From Dipteris shenzhenensis (taxonomy: Eukaryota; Polypodiophyta; Polypodiopsida; Gleicheniales): a DNA stretch of 64,000 nucleotides. A program made the position numbers and the translations under genes. The notes under the pieces were generated by a model. That model was not told the origin of the DNA and made no database searches. It worked only from the letters and a program-made list of their open reading frames with translations. How positions within the stretch are numbered: position 1 is the first letter of the stretch; every line of letters begins with the position of its first letter. The stretch lies in the NCBI GenBank assembly GCA_047967505.1, contig CM106538.1; one strand, given 5' to 3'. Of the stretch, positions 55,063 to 64,000 are shown piece after piece.

Positions 55063-55773
55063 AAATGGCAGAAGGCCAAAGGCAAAGGCAAAGAGCACAA
55101 AGAGGACAACAAAAAGGAAGTGAAATCCAATGTCAAGATAGAGGAAGTGAATGCTTTGAGCAGCACTAGTGATGAGCATGATATTCTTTATACCTCTATG
55201 TTTGAGCAGGCTTTTTTGGTTACTAGTGACCATGCATTGTCACATAATTGGATCCTAGACTCAGGAGCATCTTTCCATGTCACACCTCATAGGGAGTGGT
55301 TTACCACTTATGATGCAGAAAGGACAGGATACGTAAAGCTTGTAAATGATCATGCATGTAATATTGTTGGAGTAGGAGATGTCCACTTGGCACTTCCCAA
55401 TGGTTCTGCAATTGTGCTTAACAATGTTAGGCATGTTCCTATGCTGAAAAAGAGTCTCATAGGTGTAGGACGTGGTCCTATTCCTACAATGTCTTTGGGA
55501 GAAGCACTATACTATGTTACATTCATGGATGATGCTACACACAAAATATGGGTGTATCCCATTAAGAAAAAGAGTGATGTGTTTGACACTTTTAAAAACT
55601 TTCTAGCACTTGTTGAAAATCAATCTGGCAGGAAGCTCAAACGTTTGCGCATAGACAATGGTGGAGAGTATACCTTTCATGCTTTTGAGAGCTTCTGTGA
55701 TATGCGTGGCATCAAGAGGGATTTGACATCTCCCCAAAATCCAAAGCAGAATGGTATGACAAAAAAAAGTTAA
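55063..55773 (+). pseudogene. Copia D protease and integrase, zinc site deleted
   Basis: The protease loop WILDSGASFHVTPHREWF is followed by VRHVPMLKKSLI. The frame then passes at once to GPIPTMSLGEALYYVTFMDDATHKIWVY. About 100 residues that carry the HHCC zinc site in this family are missing, without loss of frame. The core has RIDNGGEYTFHAFESFC and ends with QNGMTKKS. Confidence 0.87.
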
Positions 55774-55789
55774 TAGAACCACATAGGAA

Positions 55790-56341
55790 ATGTCCACAAG
55801 TATGCTTTCTAATGCAGGTCTTACATCTGGGTTTTGGGCTGAAGCAGTGAAGACTGCAGTTCATTTGATCAATAGATCACTGCATAAGTCTTTGAATGAC
55901 AAAGTTTCAGAAGAGGCATGGTCTGGCAAGCCACCCTCTTATAAACACTTGTGTGTGTTTGGATGCGAGGCTCATGTACACATACCAAAGGACAAGCGAA
56001 AAAATATTGAGCCAAAGTCACATAAATGCATCTTCCTTGGATACGGTGATTCAGGTGAAATGGGATACTGTCTCTGGGATCCAGTAGCTAGAAAGATTGT
56101 GCTCAGCAATGATGTCATTTTTAATGAGGAAGCAATGCATAAGCAGCTCATAAAGACAGTGGAAGTCAGGAGAGTGGTGTTCCAGGAGGATGGACAGCCA
56201 CCTCATGTTCCACATGCAGTCCCATATAATGCTGTAAATGGACAGCAAGTACAGCCACAAAATGTTGAGATAGGAGGTCCACGAGAAGCTCAAGCTGTGC
56301 AGGACAATCAATTGGGACAGCAAGTTGCTAAAGGAGAGTAA
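55790..56341 (+). pseudogene. Copia D integrase C-terminal part
   Basis: MLSNAGLTSGFWAEAVKTAVHLINRS, VFGCEAHVHIPKDKR and KCIFLGYGDSG...ARKIVLSNDVIF form the conserved end of copia integrase, then a Gln/Val-rich linker to TAA. Confidence 0.88.
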
Positions 56342-56344
56342 GTG

Positions 56345-57350
56345 GTGAGTCGGTGTAGTCGAGTCTCACGACCTCCACAGAGGTATACACCATCTCTTCA
56401 CTATGTCATGCTGACAGATTGTGATGAGCGTTCATGCTTTGAGGATGCTATGTCTAGGGATGACAAGCTCAAGTGGGAGAAGGCTATGTAGTTTGAGATG
56501 GATTATCTAAAGAAAAATACAACTTGGGATTTGGTTCAGTTGCCCAAAGACAAGCATGCTTTACCATGCAAATGGGGGTATAAGTTGAAGATGTCTCCTA
56601 TAGATGCATTGCCAAAGTACAAGGCAAGATTGGTAGCCAAGGGCTTTAAGCAGGAGAAGGGCATTGATTTTGATGAGATCTTTTTTTTAGTGGTGAAAAT
56701 GGAGATCTTCACGAGGACATCTATATGCAACATCCAGAAGGGTTTGTTGTGCAGGGTAAAGAATGGATGGTATGTAAGCTGCAGAAGAGCCTTTATGGGC
56801 GGAAGCAGGCTCTAAGGGAGTGGTTCCGTAAGTTTGATGCATTTATGAGATCCCAGGGATACAGAAGAAGTGAGACAGATCATTGCCTCTATACTAAGAA
56901 GGCATTGGATGGTAGCCTTCTGATTTTGATCCTATATGTTGATGACATGCTGATTGTTGGGCAATCTACTCATGATGTGGATGCTTTGAAGCAAAAGTTG
57001 TATGCGACCTTTGATATGTGGGTGATGCCAATCATATACTTGGTATGAGGATTGTTCGAGACAGAAGCAGGAAACTCCTTTATTTATCTTTGAAGGAGCA
57101 TTTTGGCAAGGTTCTTGAATGTTTCAATATGGAGAGGGGGAAGTCGATAAGTACCCCATTGCCTCCATATGTGAGACTCAGCCAAGAGGACACAACCCTA
57201 AGAATGATGAGCAGCAAGCTGAAATGGCAAAGATCCCTTATGCATCCGCAGTTGGGAGCTCAGCAAGCTGAAATGGCAAAGATCCCTTATGCATCCGCAG
57301 TTGGGAGCTTGATGTAAGCCATGGTTGCTACACATCCAGATATTGCTTAT
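56345..57350 (+). pseudogene. Copia D reverse transcriptase, motif A lost
   Basis: Present are TTWDLVQLPKDKHALPCKW, KARLVAKGFKQEKGIDFDEIF, then directly the region MQHPEGFVVQGKEWMVCKLQKSLYG, ILYVDDMLIVG (motif C, near 56935) and ILGMRIVRDRSRKLLYLS. About 30 residues holding motif A are deleted next to VVKM. A 49-bp tandem copy (57212-57260, 57261-57309) and a larger one (57121-57374, 57375-57580) follow. Confidence 0.88.
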
Positions 57351-57580
57351 GTAGTGGGAGTTGTTAGCAGGCACGTTTCAATATGGACAAGGGGAAGTCC
57401 ATAAGTACCCCATTGCCTCCATATGTGAAACTCAGCCAAGAGGACAGCCCTAAGAATGATGAGCAATAAGCTGAAATGGCAAATATCCCTTATGCATCCG
57501 CAGTTGGCAGCTTGATGTATGCTATGCCATGGTTACTACATGTTCAGATCTTGCTTATGCCGTGAGAGTTGTTAGCAGGT
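57121..57580 (+). repeat. Nested tandem duplications in copia D RT/RNase H
   Basis: The block starting GTTTCAATATGGA at 57121 is repeated at 57375. The first copy contains an extra 49-bp repeat (57212 and 57261), so the units are 254 and about 206 bp. Copies differ by about 10%. Confidence 0.88.
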
Positions 57581-57659
57581 ATATGGCTAATCCTGGTAGT
57601 GAAGAGTATCTTGAGATACTTGAATGGTACAAGGGATTTATGCATTTGCTTTGGGAGGA

Positions 57660-58230
57660 AGGATACATAAGTCCTCGGTTATGCAGATGCTGATTTTGCA
57701 GGGAATCTAGACAACTGGCGGTCTACTACAGGATATGTTTTCACATTCACAGGTGGTGCAGTGTCATGGGTCTCTCGTTTGTAGGCTCACACGGCCTTGT
57801 CTACTACTGAGGCAGAGTATATTGCAGCCTTTGAGGCTTGCAAGGAAGCAATATGGCTTACACGTCTAGTGGGAGACTTGGGCATTTCAGGAGAGATTCC
57901 TACTTTGCATTGTGATAGTCAGAGTGCCATCGAGTTGGCACAGAATCCATATTGCTTCCTTGCAGCCTCTGAGGCTTGCAAGGAAGCAATATGGCTTACA
58001 CGTCTAGTGGGAGACTTGGGCATTTCAGGAGAGATTCCTACTTTGCATTGTGATAGTCAGAGTGCCATCGAGTTGGCACAGAATCCTGTTTTTCATGCAA
58101 AGACTAAGCATATTGAAGTGAAGTATCACTTCATCAGGGAAGTGCTTGAGGACAAGCGTATTCAGCTTGTCAAGATTCATAGTCAAGATCCATACAAATG
58201 ATAACCCTGCAGATCTTCTTACGAAGAGTT
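57660..58230 (+). pseudogene. Copia D RNase H with internal in-frame duplication
   Basis: The conserved segments GYADADF (broken), STTGYVFTFTGGAVSW, STTEAEYIAAFEACKEAIWL, CDSQSAIELAQNP, KHIEVKYHFIREVLED are present. A 138-bp block (46 codons) is repeated at 57824-57961 and 57962-58086, so EACKEAIWLTRLVGDLGISG and CDSQSAIELAQNP occur twice in one open frame. Confidence 0.88.
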
Positions 58231-58317
58231 TATCCTCAGAGCGCTTTGCACACTGTAGAGTGTTGATGGGCGTTGGATGACATTAGGATGTCCGTCTTCT
58301 CCCTTAAAGGAACATTG

Positions 58318-58334
58318 GCCTTTAAGTGGGAGGT
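58318..58334 (+). promoter_or_regulatory. Copia D polypurine tract
   Basis: AAGTGGGAGGT directly precedes the 3' LTR start TGTTGGGGG, the usual arrangement in copia elements. Confidence 0.78.
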
Positions 58335-58490
58335 TGTTGGGGGTAAAGGCCAATGGCCTAGGTTCATACCCTTGTATACATATACCATTCTTCTTTATAA
58401 GAGCTTCAGACCGATCATGGTGAGGTAGCACCCACCACATGTTGCGTTATCAACTCTCAGCTCTATCTCCTTTTCTCTCGATTCTCTTTT
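58335..58490 (+). repeat. Copia D 3' LTR
   Basis: It matches the 5' LTR up to about TCTCTTTTTGGA. The expected CCCAACA end is missing, so the right boundary is approximate. Confidence 0.78.
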
Positions 58491-59177
58491 TGGATGAAAT
58501 GGAACAATCCACATGAAATAAGGGGGTCTTATTTATAGTGTAAGGGTAGGAGTTGCAGACAATTGACCCAGTTGGGTGGTGAGTTTACTTGAGCTAACCC
58601 AGGTCTAGTCCGGTGATCGAAAGAGGGTTGACCCAACCTTGGTCAACTAATTGACTAGATCTTAGTAAACCATAATGTGAGGCTGGCTATGCCCAGCCAA
58701 CGAGAACCTTAACCAACTTTCTAACTTTCTCCTAACCCTTGCTAGATGCCCTAAGGCTAATTGAATATACTACTCCTTTCCAAGGCGAGCACACCCACAC
58801 TCTTTACACATGAGATGCATTAAATTCTAAGGACTTGCTTTCTAGGTCGAGCACAAATACAATGTGTAGTGGAAAATATAATACGTAAGGGATATCAACT
58901 TGCTCTAGATCCTACTCAATGTATGCACATAAGCATGTATGAACTCCATACATAGATAAATATCAAGATCTAGAGATAAATATCAATAGATTTCTCCATA
59001 AATTGATAATACAAAATCTTAGAGTCGTGCTTATGCAAGAGTGCAATTTGAAGTTAAATTACTCAATAAGCTTATAATTTCAATCAGTCATTATTTTGAG
59101 ATGAACATCCACACACATATCATTCAAATTTCAGACAAAAGGTAAGGAAGAGAAGGGAAAGGAGTCCAACACTTGAG

Positions 59178-59501
59178 CGAGTGTGAATGACGTACACACC
59201 TATCTCGATTGATCCTAGGTAGATATCTTTTGTACATGATGCATAGCTTCAATTACAATAGTAAATGCAAATCCTTGGATGAAGCCGGGGTAGCTTAGAA
59301 ATCCTAGGTCATGAGTAAGTTGTCCAAAACATATACAATGATCTTCTCCATGAGTGTGACGGAGGTACACACCTATCTTGGTTGATCCTAGGTAGATATA
59401 TTTTGTACATTCAAATACAATAGTAAACACAAATCCTTGGATGAATCCGGGGTAGCTTAGAAATCCTAGATCATGAGTAAGTTGTCCAAAACATATACAG
59501 C
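59178..59501. repeat. Tandem duplication of about 160 bp
   Basis: Both units contain GTACACACCTATCT, TTGATCCTAGGTAGATAT and GTAAGTTGTCCAAAACATAT in the same order. The second lacks about 15 bp in the middle. Confidence 0.88.
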
Positions 59502-60150
59502 GAATGAAAAATGGGAGAACTCAATACATAAAACTATAGAAACTATAGAAAGTAACCACTAGTAGTAGTACTTGATAAAAACTACATAAAGAGAGACCCA
59601 ATACTTGCCAATTTCTATGAAAGGTCTAAGAAATTATTGTATTGGCACAAACCTGTCTGTAAATTTTTGAAACAGAGTATAAATAAATCAATATTTTTGA
59701 CCCAAACACTATAAATAGATAAGAAAATGATTTCTAATATCTTATTTTCTAACTATAGAATTTGATTGGTTATTCCAGGTTAGAATAGCTTTTAGGATAT
59801 TTTTTAATCTTTTAATTAGGTCTCTTGAAAATTTTTCCCCATGGCCCCTCCACGCATGCACACAATTAATTAAATTAATAGGACTAGAACAAATGTACCT
59901 CCTCATCTAAAGGGCCTTTCATCATTTGATATGTGTGACAATTTGTATTGATGTGCAAGGAATGCAGTAATTTTGTGCTGATGAGTGGTGGTGCTGTGAG
60001 CAATATGTCATTGAAAGAGGCTCTGCAGGTGCATAAGGGTTGCCTAAAAATTGACAAACTCGTTGTCATGACAATGGTTATGAAATGAACAAAACCTTCT
60101 GTAACATGGATCGAAGCAAGGTTAGGTGGTTCAAAAAGTGGTGTCATTAA

Positions 60151-60273
60151 CATTCCTTATCAAATGCTAGCAAGTAGGTAATAACAAGCTAGTAAGTATA
60201 TTATAAATTGACATTCCTTTATCAAATGCTAGCAAGTAGCTAATAACAAGCTAGTAAGTATATTATAAATTGA
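60151..60273. repeat. 61-bp tandem duplication
   Basis: CATTCCTTATCAAATGCTAG...TATTATAAATTGA occurs twice back to back with three differences. Confidence 0.92.
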
Positions 60274-60439
60274 AAGAAGAGGGGGGACATATGAGCTAGT
60301 AAGTATAGAGTTATGGCATCATTAAAAGCTCAATCAATGGGGGAGTTGGGTCTAGTATTTCAAACTCTTCCTCATTTGTTTTACTAGCAAAGTTGTTCAA
60401 GGAGTCATGGATCATTACTGTCAGAGTAGTTGGTAGTTA

Positions 60440-60440
60440 G

Positions 60441-60500
<60 letters not shown>
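60440..60500. repeat. CT microsatellite
   Basis: About 60 bp of CT with two interruptions. Confidence 0.95.
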
Positions 60501-61779
60501 GTGTGCTCTACAGCTTTTGGTCCAAAAGTCGGAGTACAAAATTCAATTGTGGTCATTGGAATCACATTAGCCTTTACTTGTTTGAAATTTGAAGTACTGT
60601 TACACATGTAGTTGGGAGTACCATGTGGAAATGTCATTTTTGAAAGATTCCTTGAAGTAGATGCACTCTTAGAATTTCGACCTCCATGTAAGAAGTTATC
60701 AATGCAAATGTAGAGTCTATTCAAGTGGGGATAGTAGCAATGGATATACTTCTACTCTCCACACAAAAGTGTCACTCATTTGTGCGGAATCAATGATCTA
60801 CCAAAAAAAAAAAGATGCACACTTCCATTGAGGAAGTGTTTAATGGTGAATGCAAGCAAAAGAAGAGGAAAGATCACTTTAGCAAAGAGATGCTGTGCTG
60901 GGAGTTTTGGGTGTTCTTGAAAAGTAAAATGAAATAATTCATCAAATACAACTACATAGCACAATAGAAGGGGCATCAATTCAAGGAGTGTATTCCTAAA
61001 TTTCTGACGATGTGGTTGCCTTGGTTATAGACTTGCAAAAATTTTGTTGCAAAGAATAGAATGACATCTAGTCTATGCATTGGGATTTAGTGCAAGTGAC
61101 AATTTTTGTCCAAATAACTTACCGCAAGGTAGGGAGTGTTATTTAAACAAGTCACTTCTTCATATTAGTTGATAGGCAGCATGATACATTATTTTTGAAG
61201 CATTGTTTCATGCTATAAGAGAAGTGGTTGAAAGAACATGAAGTTGCCGTAGAAAGATACCAGGTTTGGTATGATGGGGCTTCTTCTCAGTTAAAGGCTT
61301 GTAGATCCTTCTATTTTCTTGCTAGGTATGGGGGAATGATAGGTAGGGAGATGATGTAGAACTTCTTTGCAAAGTGGGCATGGCAAGGGAGAGCACGATT
61401 GTTGTGAAAAGGGCATAGACACATGAACAACTAATCAAGGTGGGGCTACTCTAAAGTGTGCATCATATGTAGTTGCTTTCATTAAGGCCAACATATCTCA
61501 AGGAAATGTAGCCTCCTATGCATCCAAGAAAAGGGAATGTGCTCGTTATTTTGGGAGATAAAGGTAGGAGATGTGAATAGGGAGATTAAGTAGAACATCG
61601 AAAGCTGTTGCTAAAACACATTCTTTGCATGTTTTTCGTAGTCACCCCATAAGATCCAATACGATTCACAACCATACATTTGTCATGCTTCTGTGATGCA
61701 TGCAATGGAACAAATATATTAACAAAGCACATGTGAAGCCTTGGGGTTTTCACACCTTAATACGATTTCTTGATAGAGA

Positions 61780-63450
61780 AGCTATGCAAACATCTCCACT
61801 ACCGGGGCTTTGCCCTTCAACTCCCTGGCAATTTGAGTAGCCAACTCTTTTTCAGCTTTCAAATTGATATCTTTGTGTGAGGAACCCGCATCTATAGAAG
61901 TTGCAATTGAACCTTTTGACGTAGTAATCACTTGGGCATCAACTACATTTGGCAGCTTGGCTACAATTGCTTGGCATCTTGGATTCACTTCTTTCCTTTC
62001 AGTTTTGTAGAATTTCAAATGTTCAGCCCAAATCAGACAATCAAAATGAATATGGTTTTCTCCACAACAAAAGAATTTGATCTTAGATGGATATGTTTTT
62101 TCCTTACCCTTCTTACCTTTGTCCTTCTAGGGACATGGTGGCTTACCACCCAATGGTGGAGTGTTAGTAGTAGTCACTTGATTCGCTGATACTTGGCGAT
62201 TTTTGCCATTGAACCAATAGTCTGAGTTATCATGCCCAAACTTAGTATAGGTATTGCAATACTTTATTTTGCATTCCTTTTCCAAGTGTCTTCTAGAACA
62301 CTTGTTATATCATTTTTTATTTCTACCCAATTTTCTTGGAATACCCAATTCCTTCAAGGCCTTCTTCAACTCAGTATCGAGCTTATCTTTCTTCATCATC
62401 ACTGATGTTTCCTTTATGATAACTTTATTCTCTTTCTCAATTAGCTAAGCCTCAATGCACAAGTGGCATATGAGTGGTTCGAGCCCATTTACTTTCTATA
62501 TATGCATACAATTACAAAAGTCCTAGAATGAAAGGGTAGGCTTTGTCCATTCTGTTTAAATGCTCTTAAGGTGCACAATAGAATTTGAACTAAAATTCAA
62601 GTGGTGCTTGGAAAAAAAAACATCTAGCTACAACCATTTATGAATATGAGAAGGGCAAATGGTTTTAGTAGACACAAATGGGATGGACATTTATAAGCAC
62701 AAATATTAAGCCAATATGCTGAGAATTTCCAATACAGAAGCCATATAAAAATGTACAAATTTGAAATACATCAAACAAGTGGGAAGGGAACTCATGCTAA
62801 CTATCAAAATTAAGGTGTCCTCAAAGCATTATCGTGGAAAAGAGGCAACCAGTCGCGATAAATATCCATTTAGATGTGAAATAGAACGACTAAATATCCA
62901 ATTGGAAACTGGTTGAACCACGTGAGAGCATTTTTTATTAAGGAACATGGGAAGTAATCCATGTATTCTTCATTTGTCATGGCACCATTAATATGGCATA
63001 CTCGCAAGAAACTTTGAAGATGACTATACAGGTCTTTGTCATCTTGAAGTTCTAAAATTTTACCGTGATGTTGGTGCTAGACTTGGACTTCCCTACCCAC
63101 TCTAGAGGTACTTCTACTCTACTTGCTCCATACGTAAAATAAATAGGTCTTCCACTTGGAAGGGGTTCACTCAATAATTTATGTGACTATCACGTGAGTT
63201 CAACATAAGGGAATATTTAATTTGCCGTAGCTACTCCACATTCACCTCTTCAGGTCTTTGGCCGTATCTTTCTTCGTCAGAAGCACATTGCACTTCTTGT
63301 TGATTGATTCTTTGGCCATCTACTATGGCTGGCCTTCTCTGTTTGTATCTTTCTTGATGAGGTTGTTTTGAAATACCAGTCGAGCATTGATGAAGTCTTT
63401 CTCTTCATTCATTGGTGTGGTACTCATGCTCATTTTAATGTTCTAGAGAG
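61780..63450 (-). pseudogene. Decayed Ty3/gypsy gag on the minus strand
   Basis: Near 63050-62930 the minus strand reads LQDDKDLYSHLQSFLRVCHINGAM, then FPCSLIKNALTWFNQFPIG, the typical opening of plant Athila/Tat-type gag proteins. Further pieces to 62450 are broken by many stops. Two cysteine/histidine clusters follow, one at 62290-62215 (KYCNTYTKFGHDNSDYWFN) and one near 62085 (FFCCGENHIHFDC), which look like zinc-knuckle remnants, then a lysine-rich tail to 61782. Reverse transcriptase is not seen. Confidence 0.5.
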
Positions 63451-64000
63451 GAAATGGCCAAATGCTCAAAATCCATGCTTTTTTAAAAGAATGCTCAGAC
63501 TCCACCTGCCATGATGGGCCTTCATCTACCAATCTTCTGGGATGCCTTAGCCCAAGGTCAACATTCTATCCTTCTGACTTTGCATAGTAATGAACTTCCA
63601 CTTATAGGGTAGCGTGGCCGAGTGTCTCTCCTCATGCTCTACACTTTTGTTGGATAGTTGATGCTTCTACCAGTCTCCTTCGGGAATTGAACTTTAGTTC
63701 TCAAAACTGCACCAATTCTCATGGTAGGATGTGGCAAATTCCAGCTTTGGCTTAGGAAATCTTCATGCCTAGTCACGTGTCTTTGTCTTCTTTTGAGCGT
63801 GTGCTAGCCATTGGCTAAGGCAAAATCCGAGTAGTTGTCTGAATACATTCTATATTTCATACGCTGATCTTCAAGCACTCCACTAAACTATGCCACTTGT
63901 CTAGGGTCACTCACATGAATTCCTTGTAATAGCCCACAATACCCTTCACTTTGTCACTGGACAACATAAACCTTTCAACAACCTCTCAATTCTAGGCTAG
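63451..64000. other. No gene recognised at the right edge
   Basis: No coding or repeat structure was identified. It may be the 5' part of the minus-strand gypsy remnant. Confidence 0.4.

Larger units (their letters stand above)
48462..58490 (+). mobile_element. Ty1/copia element D, split by gypsy 2
   Basis: Short LTRs (about 145-155 bp) starting T(G/A)TTGGGGGTAAAGG bound an element whose leader is interrupted by gypsy 2. After about 53500 the copia internal region runs gag, zinc knuckle, protease, integrase, reverse transcriptase, RNase H, purine tract (58318-58334) and 3' LTR. It has lost the pre-integrase zinc site and RT motif A, and has several tandem duplications. It is dead. Confidence 0.88.
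58491..61779. other. AT-rich stretch without recognised genes
   Basis: A duplication of about 155-170 bp lies at 59178-59336 and 59351-59501 (TACACACCTATCT, GGTAGCTTAGAAATCCTAG). A 61-bp tandem duplication lies at 60151-60211 and 60212-60273. A CT microsatellite runs 60440-60500. Open frames are short and unfamiliar. Confidence 0.6.

Overview
This window is plant nuclear DNA of low gene density. The support is one spliced gene of plant type (PEN-2), many Ty1/copia and Ty3/gypsy elements using the initiator-Met-tRNA primer site common in plants, and no bacterial-style gene packing. A large, repeat-rich genome such as a conifer, fern or lycophyte would fit, especially with a Penelope-like reverse transcriptase present, but the lineage cannot be fixed from this sequence. 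The only host gene I can name is PEN-2 at 13078-13773 (two exons, intact frame). Almost everything else recognisable is retrotransposon sequence at different stages of decay.

Layout. 1-1150: unrecognised. 1150-3260: a degenerate array of short palindromes. 3480-6069: dead gypsy gag-protease. 7517-10643: a minus-strand, non-autonomous LTR element enclosing an intronless ubiquitin-conjugating enzyme (E2) pseudogene. 13078-13773: PEN-2. 14330-14960: copia integrase fragment. 15041-15316: hAT-like MITE. 15989-30594: a three-level nest. Copia A (16055-30594) carries gypsy 1 (16699-27879) in its 5' LTR, and gypsy 1 carries copia B (19246-25385) in its gag gene. Both inner insertions have perfect 5-bp target duplications, and an unoccupied copy of each target lies elsewhere in the window. 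32190-35380: remnants of three further elements. 36109-42151: copia C on the minus strand with TSD TGCTT. 42247-43838: LTR-like DNA with minisatellites. 44990-46235: Penelope-like reverse transcriptase. 48462-58490: copia D, with truncated gypsy 2 (48658 to about 53475) in its leader. 61780-63450: minus-strand gypsy gag remnant.

State and age. None of the elements has an intact polyprotein. They carry premature stops (several look like CAG to TAG), frameshifts, domain deletions and many tandem duplications. LTR comparison by eye orders the insertions: copia B is youngest (LTRs about 1% apart), gypsy 1 slightly older, copia C older (about 5%). The nesting order agrees. Copia A is unusual in fusing gag and protease in frame to RNase H with integrase and reverse transcriptase removed.
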